From Vibrio panuliri (lineage in GTDB: Bacteria > Pseudomonadota > Gammaproteobacteria > Enterobacterales > Vibrionaceae): 64,000 nt of DNA. Below, piece after piece: positions 1 through 9,078 of the stretch. Under the pieces are notes generated by a model. It searched no databases, was not told the DNA's origin, and was given only the letters and a program-made list of their open reading frames with translations. The stretch lies in contig NZ_AP019655.1 of assembly GCF_009938205.1 (NCBI RefSeq), forward strand, positions 1-64,000. The letters are read 5' to 3'. The number at the start of each line of letters is the position of its first letter. The stretch's first letter is position 1. The position numbers and the translations under genes were made by a program.

Positions 1-212
1 ATTCCGTTATTAGTAACCTACAATCATTGTACAGCATTTAATACCATATACAATAAAAAGGTGAACGATCGACTATAGACAAATATCACATTAAAATGAG
101 AGAAATATAGCCTTTTAATGAAATGCGAGACAAATAAGTCAAAAATTCGCCATTTTTTACCAGCACAAATCTATGTAAACTATCCTAGATTTAAAATGTT
201 ACCACGTCACTT

Positions 213-227
213 ATTTACAATGTAAAA
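213..227. other. parS2 centromere site
   Basis: ATTTACAATGTAAAA matches exactly the chromosome II partition consensus NTTTACANTGTAAAN bound by ParB2. It lies at the left edge of the origin control region, as expected for an origin-proximal parS2 that directs segregation of the secondary chromosome. The parA2/parB2 genes are not in the window and would be expected further left. Confidence 0.85.
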
Positions 228-409
228 ATGTCTATTTGAGCATGTTTTAGACAAATACCGGAACGATTAGATTCTTCACGCAAATTACGGGCTATGTCAA
301 ATGGATTTACAACAGGAAACAGCTTCGTTCGTCATAGTGACAGTTTACAAACGGATAGGGGAGTAAATAAACAGTGAGTCCGCGATCAGCGGTACACGGG
401 AAGAATGGT

Positions 410-447
410 GAAAGCATGATCAAGGCAGCTATCATGATCATGCTTTC
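410..447. repeat. Pair of oppositely oriented RctB 12-mer iterons
   Basis: GAAAGCATGATCAA (410-423, reverse) and ATGATCATGCTTTC (434-447, forward) are exact or near-exact copies of the iteron found in the origin array, facing away from each other. They contain the Dam site GATC, whose methylation is known to be required for RctB binding. A weaker reverse copy lies at 467-480 and another at 544-553. These would act as regulatory sites outside the minimal origin. Confidence 0.75.
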
Positions 448-694
448 GAACAACAAGTCGCTATTCGGAAAAATGATCAAGGCAAATATCAACGAACAAC
501 CACTTAGTCAGAGAAAATCACATCACGATCGTTATTTGGATCAATGATCAAGGGTGTGACCGTTCCGGAAGCATGTAAATTACCAACTAACTTACGGTCA
601 AATGCAGATGAACACTAGCTTAGCAGCGTATCCTAAGCTAAACAGGGCAAAATCGAGTCATCACACTTAACCGAACGCATAAACAACCTCCACC

Positions 695-708
695 TTGATC
701 ATGCTTTC
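695..708 (+). repeat. RctB 12-mer iteron
   Basis: TTGATCATGCTTTC is an isolated forward iteron in the control region. It is preceded at 666-674 by CTTAACCGA, a word that recurs at 862-870. Confidence 0.7.
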
Positions 709-814
709 ATCGTTATCACGCCATTGTCGGAAAAATGATTTTCCGCGCGCCGACTGTCATTTCAATCCACCAATACATTAAAATGGATTAAAAACAGAGC
801 AATTGCGACTTACC

Positions 815-828
815 TTGATCATCGTTTC
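815..828 (+). repeat. RctB 12-mer iteron (variant)
   Basis: TTGATCATCGTTTC is a forward iteron with CG instead of GC in the centre. The same variant core occurs in the array at 1006-1019, so it is probably functional. Confidence 0.65.
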
Positions 829-891
829 GCGTGACTTTAGGGTATAAAAAGCAGAAAATAGCTTAACCGAGCAAATCAGCAGCGATCCCCT

Positions 892-900
892 TGTGGATAA
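892..900 (-). other. DnaA box
   Basis: TGTGGATAA is the reverse complement of the perfect DnaA box TTATCCACA. It sits just before the six-iteron array, the place where the single DnaA box of Vibrio oriCII is found. Confidence 0.8.
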
Positions 901-914
901 GATGTGGAGGTACG

Positions 915-1042
915 ATGATCATGCTTCTAGCCAGTCGTTGATCATTGATTCACATTATTCATGATCATGGTTTCTACGTTATTTGATCATGCTTTCTTGC
1001 AATTAATGATCATCGTTTCGGAATAAGTATGATCATGCTTTC
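915..1042 (+). repeat. Six-iteron RctB-binding array of the minimal oriCII
   Basis: Direct repeats of the form ATGATCATGCTTTC start at 915, 938, 961, 983, 1006 and 1029, all in the same orientation, with start-to-start spacings of 23, 23, 22, 23 and 23 bp. The copy at 938 (TTGATCATTGATTC) is degenerate. The two-turn spacing puts all six on one DNA face, as expected for cooperative loading of the RctB initiator. The array is directly followed by the AT-rich unwinding region. Confidence 0.9.
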
Positions 1043-1044
1043 GA

Positions 1045-1210
1045 GCAAGTATTTTTTTAATCTCTAATATTCAATAACTTGCGAGAGCAAACTCGTTCAG
1101 ATCAATAGATCATATAATCAATTAAGATCAATATAATCAGAAAGATCAGTTTGAAAGAACAATAAGTTTTTTCTTTATTTATGATCTTTTTTTCTTTATT
1201 CTTCTGGAAC
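1045..1210. other. DNA unwinding element with ATCA repeats
   Basis: The segment is strongly AT-rich and carries ATCA words starting at 1101, 1109, 1117, 1127, 1136 and 1145, all on the same strand at 8-10 bp spacing. Repeats of this type in the V. cholerae chromosome II origin are reported to bind RctB in single-stranded form during opening. T-rich tracts follow up to the rctB start. Assignment rests on position and composition. Confidence 0.7.
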
Positions 1211-1248
1211 TATATCGATATTACGGCTTATGTGACACGGATCCAATA

Positions 1249-3219
1249 ATGAGCTCAGAAGAAAAAATACTGATCAAAGCCCCTCGCAGTCATAAGGATG
1301 GACATCTATTTGAAGTGTCTGAAGCCGCCGTCGACTGGATTGAACAATACCAACACTTTAAAGGTGTGACGAAAAGTATCGTCGAACTGTTGAACTTAAT
1401 TTCATTACGCGGTTTTCGCAGTAAAGACGGTTTGGTGTCAACAACCGAACTCATTGAAGCGACAGATGGTCAAATTACCCGCGCGGCTATCCAACAGCGT
1501 TTACGCGCTGCGGTAACGGTCGGTTTGTTTGATCAAATTCCAGTTAAGTTTGAAGAGGGCTTAGCAGGGAAGACGATGCTCCATAAGTTTGTTAACCCTA
1601 ACCGACTGATCTCCGCACTCGGGGCAACCAGTTTAGTTACTGAAAGTGTTAAACAAACGGAAAAGAAAAAGCGCTCTAAGGCGTTAGCACAAACTCAAGT
1701 GAACAAACGTTTATTGAATGAGTATGGGCTAAACACCCCACCAGCGATGAAAGATGAAGCGGATCAGTTTGTGGTCTCTCCAACCAACTGGGCCGGTATC
1801 ATTGACCAAGCGCTTGCGCCACCTCGCACACGTAAAAATTACCAAAAATCGATGGTTTCGATCTCTGGTACACGTGCGGTGATAGAAACACGATCTTCGA
1901 AAAATATTATGACGGTCGATGACTTAATGACGTTGTTTGCGCTGTTTACGCTCACCGTTCAATACCACGATCACCACCAGCACCAATATCAGCTTGATGC
2001 TAAACAAACCCCGAATAAGACACCGCTGTACATCACGGATATTCTCTCGTTGCGTGGCAAGAAAGACAGCGGCCCTGCACGTGATTCAATTCGCGATAGT
2101 ATTGATCGTATCGAGTTTACCGATTTCCAGTTACACGAGCTAACAGGACGTTGGTTAAGCGAGAACATGCCAGAAGGCTTCAAGAGCGATCGTTTTCGTT
2201 TTCTAGCCCGAACCATTACTGCATCTGAAGAAGCACCTACAGAAGGCTCTGACGGCGAAATTCGCATTAAACCAAACCTATACATCCTGGTTTGGGAGCC
2301 ATCGTTCTACGAAGAGTTGCTGACTCGTGATTATTTCTTCTTGTTTCCACCTGAAATACTGAAACAACATACACTGGTTTTTCAGCTGTACAGTTATTTC
2401 CGTAGCCGTATGTCGCGTCGCCACAGTGACGTGATGTTACTCAGTGAACTGAACCAAAAATTGGCGCGCAATATTGAGTGGCGTCGTTTTTCGATGGATC
2501 TGATCCGAGAGTTGAAACGCCTATCGGATGGCAAAGGATCCGATGAACTGTTCGTGGTCAACTTATGGGGTTATCACTTAACGATCTCTGCCATTGTCGA
2601 AAAAGATAAGATCAAAGATTATCAGGTCGATATTAAGTGTGATGTGGAGGAAGTGCTGCGTTATTCACGAGCTCGCACGACCAATGCAGGCAAACGCAAT
2701 ATGGCGCCAACCCTACCGAACCCGTTACGAAATGAAATGGTCACGCGCCAACAGCTTGATGAGCTATCGCAAATTATTGATGGTGAGTTTGAGCCAATTC
2801 AACGTAAAGAACGTTCACCAAAAGGGAATTTGGGCCGTCGAGTGAAGCAGCGTAAACACTTAGTTGAAATTAACGCTGATGAAATTACGATAACCTTATC
2901 CAAATATACCTCTGAAGAAGCCTTAGAGCGCAGTATTGCCGCTTTAGCTGCCATGACAGGGCATTCCCAAGGGTCGATTCGTGAAGAGTGTCTGGAACTG
3001 GTTGATAAGCTGGATTGGTTGAGAGTAGGGGAAGACCCAATTCCATACGAGACACTAAGTAAGATGGTTGAGCTGTACAACAGTCAGAGTGACAACAAAC
3101 ACTTGTCAATTGAGCGTTTGATTGCGGGTCTCGCAGTACGTCGAAAAGTGTGTAAGCAGGTTATGGATGGACACCTTGACGATTCAGTATTCCGTGCGTT
3201 AGATGAAGTGGCGATCTAG
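1249..3219 (+). CDS. rctB: RctB, chromosome II replication initiator
   Basis: The 656-residue protein is the Vibrionaceae-specific initiator that binds the 12-mer iterons and 39-mer sites to start and limit replication of the secondary chromosome. The sequence is near-collinear with V. cholerae RctB (658 residues), with very strong conservation through the middle, for example ADQFVVSPTNWAGIIDQALA and RDYFFLFPPEILKQHTLVFQ. The N-terminal part would hold the first winged-helix domain and the C-terminal part (about 500-656) the less conserved regulatory segment. The start codon at 1249 lacks a strong ribosome-binding site, in keeping with a protein kept at low level. It lies next to its own binding sites, which autorepress it in known systems, and it ends before a strong terminator. 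Confidence 0.98.
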   Translation: MSSEEKILIKAPRSHKDGHLFEVSEAAVDWIEQYQHFKGVTKSIVELLNLISLRGFRSKDGLVSTTELIEATDGQITRAAIQQRLRAAVTVGLFDQIPVKFEEGLAGKTMLHKFVNPNRLISALGATSLVTESVKQTEKKKRSKALAQTQVNKRLLNEYGLNTPPAMKDEADQFVVSPTNWAGIIDQALAPPRTRKNYQKSMVSISGTRAVIETRSSKNIMTVDDLMTLFALFTLTVQYHDHHQHQYQLDAKQTPNKTPLYITDILSLRGKKDSGPARDSIRDSIDRIEFTDFQLHELTGRWLSENMPEGFKSDRFRFLARTITASEEAPTEGSDGEIRIKPNLYILVWEPSFYEELLTRDYFFLFPPEILKQHTLVFQLYSYFRSRMSRRHSDVMLLSELNQKLARNIEWRRFSMDLIRELKRLSDGKGSDELFVVNLWGYHLTISAIVEKDKIKDYQVDIKCDVEEVLRYSRARTTNAGKRNMAPTLPNPLRNEMVTRQQLDELSQIIDGEFEPIQRKERSPKGNLGRRVKQRKHLVEINADEITITLSKYTSEEALERSIAALAAMTGHSQGSIREECLELVDKLDWLRVGEDPIPYETLSKMVELYNSQSDNKHLSIERLIAGLAVRRKVCKQVMDGHLDDSVFRALDEVAI

Positions 3220-3403
3220 TCGCCCTTTTGAATATAAAGTAGACAGTTTTACTACATTACCCTGACAGAGCACTGACAATGATCGCGGCTCGAAAGTTAT
3301 GATAGATCCCGAATAGACAACCTTTTGTCCTTTCTGATGAATTTTAAGGATACTTCCTATCCTTTAGATTGGCTCATATTGTTACATTCATTCTGAATTG
3401 TTC

Positions 3404-3431
3404 GCGAGTTCATTTGAACTCGCTTTTTTTT
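3404..3431 (+). terminator. Terminator after rctB
   Basis: Nine-base-pair hairpin GCGAGTTCA / TGAACTCGC with a TT loop, followed by eight T residues. It separates rctB from the convergent thiamine operon, whose last stop codon is at 3434. Confidence 0.85.
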
Positions 3432-3433
3432 GC

Positions 3434-4069
3434 CTAAAATTCCTGATTTTTACTCGATTCGATTAATGCCAGTAGTGCTCTGGTCGCCGTTGTTACGTCA
3501 CTGGCGTGGCAAATCGCTGACACCAACGCTAAACCGTGCACACCGGTCGCAACCAGCTGCGGTATATTGTCTTGGTTGATTCCACCGATTGCGACAATGG
3601 GCAACTGAGTGGTATTCAGTGCTAATTTCAGCCCCTCAATTCCCCAATAATGCTTGGTATCGGTTTTTGTCGTGGTCGGGTAAATGGCGCTTAAGCCGAT
3701 ATAATCGATCGGCAGCGAATCCGCGATCGCCAACTGAGCTTCGTTTTCTATCGAAAGCCCCAAGATCTTATCGGGACCGATTAAGCGTCGGGCTGTGCGT
3801 GCAGGAAGATCCGATTGACCTAAGTGCACGCCGTCCGCATCAACGGCTAAAGCGACATCAACGCGATCGTTGATGATCAAAGGCACATTGGTGTCTTTAA
3901 GTAATTGTTTTATTACCAAAGCTCGCTCAATAAACGCACGTATATCACCATGTTTTTCGCGTATCTGAACCATAGTTACACCACCTGCAACGGCTTGTTC
4001 TACTACCCGAGTCAATGTGGCGAGGTCTTGTTGGTCATCGGTAACCAGATATAAACGGTAAGGGTTCAT
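3434..4069 (-). CDS. thiE: Thiamine phosphate synthase ThiE
   Basis: ThiE joins hydroxymethylpyrimidine diphosphate and thiazole phosphate to give thiamine monophosphate in the cytoplasm. The 211-residue protein has the TIM-barrel family motifs GGVTMVQIREK near residue 29, INDRVDVALAVDADGVHLGQ near residue 81 and a C-terminal AIGGI phosphate-binding turn. Length is normal for the family. The ATG has an upstream AGGA. It is the last gene of the riboswitch-controlled salvage operon, 57 bp after thiM. Confidence 0.95.
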   Translation of the reverse strand: MNPYRLYLVTDDQQDLATLTRVVEQAVAGGVTMVQIREKHGDIRAFIERALVIKQLLKDTNVPLIINDRVDVALAVDADGVHLGQSDLPARTARRLIGPDKILGLSIENEAQLAIADSLPIDYIGLSAIYPTTTKTDTKHYWGIEGLKLALNTTQLPIVAIGGINQDNIPQLVATGVHGLALVSAICHASDVTTATRALLALIESSKNQEF

Positions 4070-4126
4070 TATTTTTCCTAAAGGATCTCCTCGCCAGTAA
4101 TGGAGAGGAGATCGATTTGAGATTGC

Positions 4127-4918
4127 TTAGTGAATCTCAAGTTGCAAACGAGCGACGATTTGAGCTTCATCGATTTGATATAAAGTATCCAGCAAGGCGA
4201 CTTGCAAACTGCCTGGGCCTGAGGCATTTTCGGCGGCAATCTCACCCGCAACACCAAGTATTGCCGCTGCTGCCAATCCAGTGTCATCTCCAACCGCCGC
4301 AAATGCGCCTGTAAGCGCTGTTAGTGTACAACCCATGCCAGTGACGTGGGGCATCATCTTATCGCCGTTTGTGAGCGCTACAGTGCGATTTTGGCTAACG
4401 ATATAATCGGTAGCGCCGGAGATCATCACGTTGGCGGCGTATTCTGCTACCAAGAAACGTGCCGCTCCTAGTGCTGCTTCGCTACTGTCTAGAGCATCAA
4501 CCCCTTTGGTTTGCGCCTGCTCACCGGCTAGCGCGATGATCTCTGAGGCATTACCTCGGATGATAAGTTTCTCGGCTAAACGAGCGATTTGACGTGAGGT
4601 CTCTGTACGCAGCGTGCTGGCACCACAACCGACAGGATCAAGAATAACGGGTTTTCCGTGCCGGTTGGCTTGTTCGACGGCAAATAGCATACGAGGTATC
4701 CAGACACTATCTAACGTGCCGATATTAATAACCAATGCTCCGGCAAATGACAGCATTTCCGCCATCTCTTGTTTTGAGTGCGCCATGATTGGCGACGCGC
4801 CTATTGCCAGCAATGCGTTAGCGCTGTTGTTCATCACCACATAGTTGGTGATATTGACCACCAGCGGCTTCTGCTGACGTACGGCGTTGAGTGCTTGAAT
4901 GATAGTGTCGACTGACAT
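4127..4918 (-). CDS. thiM: Hydroxyethylthiazole kinase ThiM
   Basis: This 263-residue kinase phosphorylates 4-methyl-5-hydroxyethylthiazole, salvaging the thiazole half of thiamine. The N-terminal [20 protein letters not shown] and the C-terminal [13 protein letters not shown], with the catalytic Cys and anion hole, are diagnostic. An AAAGGAG ribosome-binding site precedes the ATG. It lies 3 bp from tenA, so the two are probably translated together. Its presence beside tenA and ThiXYZ marks this operon as salvage rather than de novo synthesis. Confidence 0.96.
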   Translation of the reverse strand: MSVDTIIQALNAVRQQKPLVVNITNYVVMNNSANALLAIGASPIMAHSKQEMAEMLSFAGALVINIGTLDSVWIPRMLFAVEQANRHGKPVILDPVGCGASTLRTETSRQIARLAEKLIIRGNASEIIALAGEQAQTKGVDALDSSEAALGAARFLVAEYAANVMISGATDYIVSQNRTVALTNGDKMMPHVTGMGCTLTALTGAFAAVGDDTGLAAAAILGVAGEIAAENASGPGSLQVALLDTLYQIDEAQIVARLQLEIH

Positions 4919-4921
4919 TGT

Positions 4922-5599
4922 TTACTCCTTTTGTGCGGCTTGCACATCTAAACCTTGTTGCCAAAAGGCAATTTCCATACGAGTTGCGGTTTGAAACACA
5001 TTGATTAGGTTTTGACCTCGTTGGCTATTGAGATCGATGTCAGCCAGCAACTGGTTAAAATGGCGGGCTCCTTGATCAGCACCAGATTGAAACTCTTCGC
5101 CTGCATAGAGCTGGATCCAACTGGCGTATGGATTGCCGTCGATGATGGTAGTTGGACTCTCGCTAAGCATTTTGCCAATCCATGCATAGCCAATTGAGCA
5201 TGGGGCGAGGGCGGCATAAAGGTCGACCAAGTCTCCGGTCATTCCGGCATCCAGTACATAGCGGGTATAGGCAACGGTGCCGAAGTCTTCGGTTTCATTT
5301 TCAAGGTCGGACTCTGTCAATCCCCATTGCTGGCAGTAGTCAACGTGGTGGGCGATTTCTGAGTCAAGCAGGGCATGAACGCTAGGTAAAGCGCGGCGCA
5401 TATCCTCCAAAGTGCGAGCTTTGTATATTGCCAATGCGTAGGCTCGTGCATACTGCTTGAGAAAGAGAAAATCTTGTTTGAGGTAGTGTAAAAAGCAGTG
5501 ATGAGCCAGTTCGCCTTTGGCGAGCTGCTCAACAAATGGGTGCTCGGTATATTGCTGCCAATCGGCGCGACAAGCATCGATTAAATCTTGATATTGCAT
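4922..5599 (-). CDS. tenA: TenA family aminopyrimidine aminohydrolase
   Basis: TenA hydrolyses aminomethylpyrimidine breakdown products of thiamine to the hydroxymethyl form that ThiD can use. The 225-residue all-helical protein has the QYARAYALAIYKA segment near residue 48 and the catalytic cysteine in the motif APCSIGYAWIG near residue 134. AAGGTGAG precedes the start. The neighbouring ThiXYZ transporter is known to import a formylated pyrimidine of this type, so import and hydrolysis are encoded side by side. Confidence 0.93.
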   Translation of the reverse strand: MQYQDLIDACRADWQQYTEHPFVEQLAKGELAHHCFLHYLKQDFLFLKQYARAYALAIYKARTLEDMRRALPSVHALLDSEIAHHVDYCQQWGLTESDLENETEDFGTVAYTRYVLDAGMTGDLVDLYAALAPCSIGYAWIGKMLSESPTTIIDGNPYASWIQLYAGEEFQSGADQGARHFNQLLADIDLNSQRGQNLINVFQTATRMEIAFWQQGLDVQAAQKE

Positions 5600-5617
5600 A
5601 GTTAACTCACCTTAATA

Positions 5618-6568
5618 TCAATTTAAATTGGGTACGTAATCTTCCGCTTTAGGTAGCGTATCGATGATGTGTTGTGAATACATAAACTGTGCGTAATCAT
5701 CGTAACGTTTGAGATCAACAGCGGCAGGGCGAAGTGCAAAACGGGTTAACGTGTCGTTCCAAGCACGCTTATTCAGTTCGTTATCTAGCGTGTCGGGGGA
5801 ATAAGCGACAAACTCTTGCCATGACTGCTTAGGGTGATTGACGATGTAGGTAGTTGCTTGTTCCAGCGCTTTGTTGAATGCTTGGATAGCTTGTTTGTCA
5901 TAATGGTTAGCATTGGCGACAAATACCAACTCATCGTAGGCTGGAACGCCATGTTCTTCAGGGTAAAAGGTTTTGGCCGCATACCCTTCAAGCGCGAGTT
6001 GGTTGGTTTCAAAGTTACGTAATCCACCCCATATTGCATCGACTTTTCCCGATGCCAATGATGAAGATAGTGCCCAGCCAACATTGATAATTTCAACATC
6101 GGAGAACTTAACGTTAGCCTGAGAAAGCATGGTGCCGATGGTGGCTTCTTCGTTACCTGCAATTGCGATACCGATTTTCTTGCCTTTTAAATCACTTAGT
6201 TGTTCGTTTTTACCGTTATCGAGCACCATCAGAGTGTTAAGAGGGGTCGCGATCAATGTGGCGGAGCGTATCAGTGGTAAACCGGCAGCAACGTCAATGG
6301 TGAGGTTAGGCTGATAGGAGATCGCCATATCCACTTTACCCGCAGCGACCAATTTCGGTGGGGTACTTGGATCTGCTGGCTCTTGGATATCGACCTCAAG
6401 TCCTTGTTGTTTAAAGTAACCACGCTCTTGTGCAATAACGATAGGACCGTGATTTGGGTTAACAAACCAATCGAGCATCAAGGTGAGTTGTTTGTCTTGT
6501 GCCAAAACGTTGTTGGATAGGAGTGCGCTCAGTAGGGCTGCAGCGCTTATCATCTTATGTTGGTTCAT
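5618..6568 (-). CDS. thiY: Pyrimidine-precursor ABC transporter substrate-binding protein (ThiY-like)
   Basis: A 316-residue periplasmic protein of the NMT1/THI5-like family, which binds thiamine pyrimidine precursors. It has a signal peptide ending near NNVLA-QD and the family start LMLDWFVNPNHGPIVIAQERG. A longer reading frame opens at 6604, but the ATG at 6568 is preferred: AAGGA lies 6 bp before it, the signal peptide begins there, and the longer form would overlap the permease gene. Position between permease and tenA supports the assignment; the exact ligand is inferred. Confidence 0.9.
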   Translation of the reverse strand: MNQHKMISAAALLSALLSNNVLAQDKQLTLMLDWFVNPNHGPIVIAQERGYFKQQGLEVDIQEPADPSTPPKLVAAGKVDMAISYQPNLTIDVAAGLPLIRSATLIATPLNTLMVLDNGKNEQLSDLKGKKIGIAIAGNEEATIGTMLSQANVKFSDVEIINVGWALSSSLASGKVDAIWGGLRNFETNQLALEGYAAKTFYPEEHGVPAYDELVFVANANHYDKQAIQAFNKALEQATTYIVNHPKQSWQEFVAYSPDTLDNELNKRAWNDTLTRFALRPAAVDLKRYDDYAQFMYSQHIIDTLPKAEDYVPNLN

Positions 6569-6588
6569 TTGAGTTCCTTGTGTTGAGC

Positions 6589-7389
6589 TTACTTGTTTTC
6601 CCATGGAATGGCTTTTTTCAGCAGTGCATCGCTGATGAAGTAGAGAGCGATAGAAAGTGCGGCGAGAATAAACAGTGCGGCAAACATTTCATCGATGATC
6701 ATGCGCGCATTGGCTTGTAACATCAGGTAGCCAAGTCCTGCACTGGATCCCACCCATTCACCGACGACCGCACCAATCGGCGCGATAACGACAGCAACGC
6801 GAATACCAGATGCCAATGTCGGTAGAGAGGCAGGGAACTGAATATGGCGGAGCCGTTGCCATTTTGATGCCCCCATTGTTTTCGCTAAGTCGAGATAGCC
6901 AGATGGGGTGTTACGCAAACCGTCATAGCAGCATGTGGTCACCGGGAAGAAGATAATTATCGCCGCCATCACGACTTTCGACGCGATGCCATAGCCGAGC
7001 CACAGCATCAGAATAGGGGCAATCGCAAATACGGGTATCGCTTGACTGGCGATTAAGATAGGTAGCAACCAGCGTCTGAGCGGCGCAAAGAGCAACATCT
7101 GCAGCGCAAACAACAAGCCCATTGATAGTCCCAACATCAGCCCAAGCAATATCTCTTGCGCGGTAACCCAAGTGTGCTTGAGCAGAATCTCATGACGTGA
7201 TACCAGCTTTTCGAGCACTTCTAGGGGCGCTGGCAAGATAAAGCTCGGCAGAGCAAAGACCACGACAACCAACTGCCAAAGTGCGAACAGGATAAGTGTG
7301 GTTAGCATTAAGCGAACGATGGGCGAGGTTGACCGTGTCATGGTGGTCTGTGCGTCTAGCACCGATGTCCCTGTGCTGTGCTTACTCAT
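6589..7389 (-). CDS. thiX: Pyrimidine-precursor ABC transporter permease (ThiX-like)
   Basis: A 266-residue inner-membrane permease with about six transmembrane segments and the BPD permease EAA-type loop (AKTMGASKWQRLRHIQFPASLP, centred near residue 165) that contacts the ATPase. Its start overlaps the end of the ATPase gene by 8 bp (ATGAGTAA), indicating translational coupling. It would form the channel for the ThiY-bound precursor. Confidence 0.9.
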   Translation of the reverse strand: MSKHSTGTSVLDAQTTMTRSTSPIVRLMLTTLILFALWQLVVVVFALPSFILPAPLEVLEKLVSRHEILLKHTWVTAQEILLGLMLGLSMGLLFALQMLLFAPLRRWLLPILIASQAIPVFAIAPILMLWLGYGIASKVVMAAIIIFFPVTTCCYDGLRNTPSGYLDLAKTMGASKWQRLRHIQFPASLPTLASGIRVAVVIAPIGAVVGEWVGSSAGLGYLMLQANARMIIDEMFAALFILAALSIALYFISDALLKKAIPWENK

Positions 7390-8128
7390 AGTCTTGCTCC
7401 AATTGATCTAAGATCGCTTGTTGTAGTTCTGCACATTCTGCGTCAAGCACTCTTGGTGGGTTACTTCGTGGTACCGTCAGTTCTCTAGCTTGTGCTGGAG
7501 CGCCTTGCAGGACGTAAAGCTGATCTGCCAAACGTACCGCCTCTTGAGGATCGTGGGTGATTAACACGACTGTTTTATCTTTCAATAAATCCGCCGCTAA
7601 GGTTTGAAGCTTATGTCGGGTGACAGCATCGAGTGCAGAAAAGGGTTCATCCATTAACACGATAGGTTGCTGCTGCATTAAGGTTCGTGCGAGCGCGACA
7701 CGTTGGCGCATCCCACCAGATAGTTGTTCGGGCTTTGTGTCGGCATACTCAAACAATCCAACTTGCTTGAGTAGCTGCTCGGCCTTCGCGTATTGGCTCT
7801 TGAGGCTGACGTTGCTAAAACGGGCGCTTAAGCAGACGTTATCGCGCACATTTAGCCAAGGTAACAACAAATCTTGTTGCGCCATGTAAGCGATACGGTG
7901 ACTGAGCGGTAGACCGTCACTGGTGGTTAAATCTCCGTTTTCGATTAGCTTATTATCGAGTAAACCTGCAAGGTAGCGCAGTAGGGTCGTTTTGCCACAA
8001 CCACTGCGACCAAGCAGGACTGTCCATTGACCTGCTGGAAAGTCAATGTTCACCTGATCAAGTGTTGCTACAGGGCTATCTTTATACTTCAACCCTTTGT
8101 TTTTGAGAGCTATACCAACGCTAGTCAC
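7382..8128 (-). CDS. thiZ: Pyrimidine-precursor ABC transporter ATPase (ThiZ-like)
   Basis: ABC ATPase with Walker A GRSGCGKTT, signature LSGGMRQRVALARTL and Walker B IVLMDEPFSALD, followed by the H-loop ITHDPQEA. The frame is open back to 8185, but that would overlap most of the thiD end. The GTG at 8128 overlaps the thiD stop by 8 bp and starts just before the conserved strand, giving 248 residues, normal for this family. The GTG start is an inference. Confidence 0.88.
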   Translation of the reverse strand: MTSVGIALKNKGLKYKDSPVATLDQVNIDFPAGQWTVLLGRSGCGKTTLLRYLAGLLDNKLIENGDLTTSDGLPLSHRIAYMAQQDLLLPWLNVRDNVCLSARFSNVSLKSQYAKAEQLLKQVGLFEYADTKPEQLSGGMRQRVALARTLMQQQPIVLMDEPFSALDAVTRHKLQTLAADLLKDKTVVLITHDPQEAVRLADQLYVLQGAPAQARELTVPRSNPPRVLDAECAELQQAILDQLEQDYE

Positions 8129-8972
8129 GGTGTTGACTGCCTTTGCCAAAGTTCGACCCAGCAAAGAAATGATGCACCGGACCATGACCTTGCCCCACGG
8201 CTAATTCGTCTGCATGGGCGATAGCCTGTGAAATATACTCTTTTGCCAGTTTGACCGATTGAGTGACATCATTGCCTTGAGCAAGATAGGAAGCGATCGC
8301 CGAGGAGAGGGTACACCCGGTGCCGTGGGTGTTTTTCGTCGCATGACGTTTAGCACTGATAAGTTCAACTGAGTCGCGGGTGATCAAGAGATCGTTACTG
8401 TTTTGATCGTGTTCTAAATGTCCGCCTTTCAGTAACACCGCTCCCGCTCCCAGCGCCCGTAAATCCGCGATCATCGCATTCATTGCTTGCTCAGACTGAG
8501 GGACAGATTGCTCCGTTAAAGCAGCGCCTTCTGGTAAATTTGGTGTAATGATGTCGGCGAGGGGAAGCAGTTGACTTTTTAGTGTGCTGATCGCCGATTG
8601 TTCTAACAAAAGATCCCCGCTGGTCGCGACCATCACAGGGTCAACAATCAAGTGTTGTGGTTGGTACTGTTTAATTTTGCTTGCGACCACCTCAATAATG
8701 TTTGAGTCGGCCAACATGCCGATTTTTACCGCTACGATATTGAGATCGGTAAATACGGCATCAAGCTGACTTGCGACATGTTCCAGTGGAATAGGGAAGA
8801 TGGCACTTACGCCTTGAGTGTTCTGCGATGTGATGGCTGTGATCACTGAGCAGGCATAACTTCCTGTTGCGGATATGGCTTTGATATCGGCCTGAATGCC
8901 TGCACCGCCGCCACTATCTGAGCCTGCGATGGTAAGTACAATCGGTGTTTGGGTATGACAAGTTTGCGCCAT
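8121..8972 (-). CDS. thiD: Hydroxymethylpyrimidine (phosphate) kinase ThiD
   Basis: ThiD phosphorylates hydroxymethylpyrimidine twice to give the diphosphate used by ThiE. The 283-residue protein opens with the ribokinase-fold signature IVLTIAGSDSGGGAGIQADI and has the C-terminal KNTHGTGCTLSSAIASYLAQ with the catalytic Cys. An in-frame ATG at 9068 exists, but the ATG at 8972 has an AGGAG 6 bp upstream and avoids coding through the riboswitch expression platform. First gene of the seven-gene operon. Confidence 0.95.
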   Translation of the reverse strand: MAQTCHTQTPIVLTIAGSDSGGGAGIQADIKAISATGSYACSVITAITSQNTQGVSAIFPIPLEHVASQLDAVFTDLNIVAVKIGMLADSNIIEVVASKIKQYQPQHLIVDPVMVATSGDLLLEQSAISTLKSQLLPLADIITPNLPEGAALTEQSVPQSEQAMNAMIADLRALGAGAVLLKGGHLEHDQNSNDLLITRDSVELISAKRHATKNTHGTGCTLSSAIASYLAQGNDVTQSVKLAKEYISQAIAHADELAVGQGHGPVHHFFAGSNFGKGSQHRD

Positions 8973-9078
8973 GGTCGCTCCTATTACTGATGTATAGGAA
9001 CTATGACCCTGACCAATCAAGACGGATCGCACCCAAGCGGGTTGGGTTGCGCGGACTGCGTGTGGCAAAGTGTTGATA

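Larger units (their letters stand above)
1..1248. other. Chromosome II replication origin region (oriCII/incII) upstream of rctB
   Basis: No convincing protein gene lies here. From left to right the region holds a parS2 site (213-227), scattered RctB-type 12-mers in both orientations (410-423, 434-447, 695-708, 815-828, with weaker copies near 467-480 and 544-553), a DnaA box (892-900), a phased block of six 12-mers (915-1042) and an AT-rich segment with ATCA repeats running up to rctB. This is the known arrangement of Vibrio oriCII: negative control sites on the left, then the minimal origin, then the initiator gene. The exact limits of the control locus and of the 39-mer sites could not be fixed by eye. 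Confidence 0.92.

Noticed and set aside
307-492. 61-codon minus-strand frame in the origin control region
   Set aside because: It runs through iterons, lacks a ribosome-binding site and gives a peptide without family resemblance. The region is explained by replication control sites.
6690-6705. GATCATGC in the thiX-like gene as a further RctB iteron
   Set aside because: Only the core TGATCATGC matches; the TTTC end is absent, and such cores around GATC are expected by chance.
8972-9068. 32-residue N-terminal extension of ThiD
   Set aside because: It would code through the segment between the TPP aptamer and the ribosome-binding site; the ATG at 8972 has AGGAG and matches the family start.
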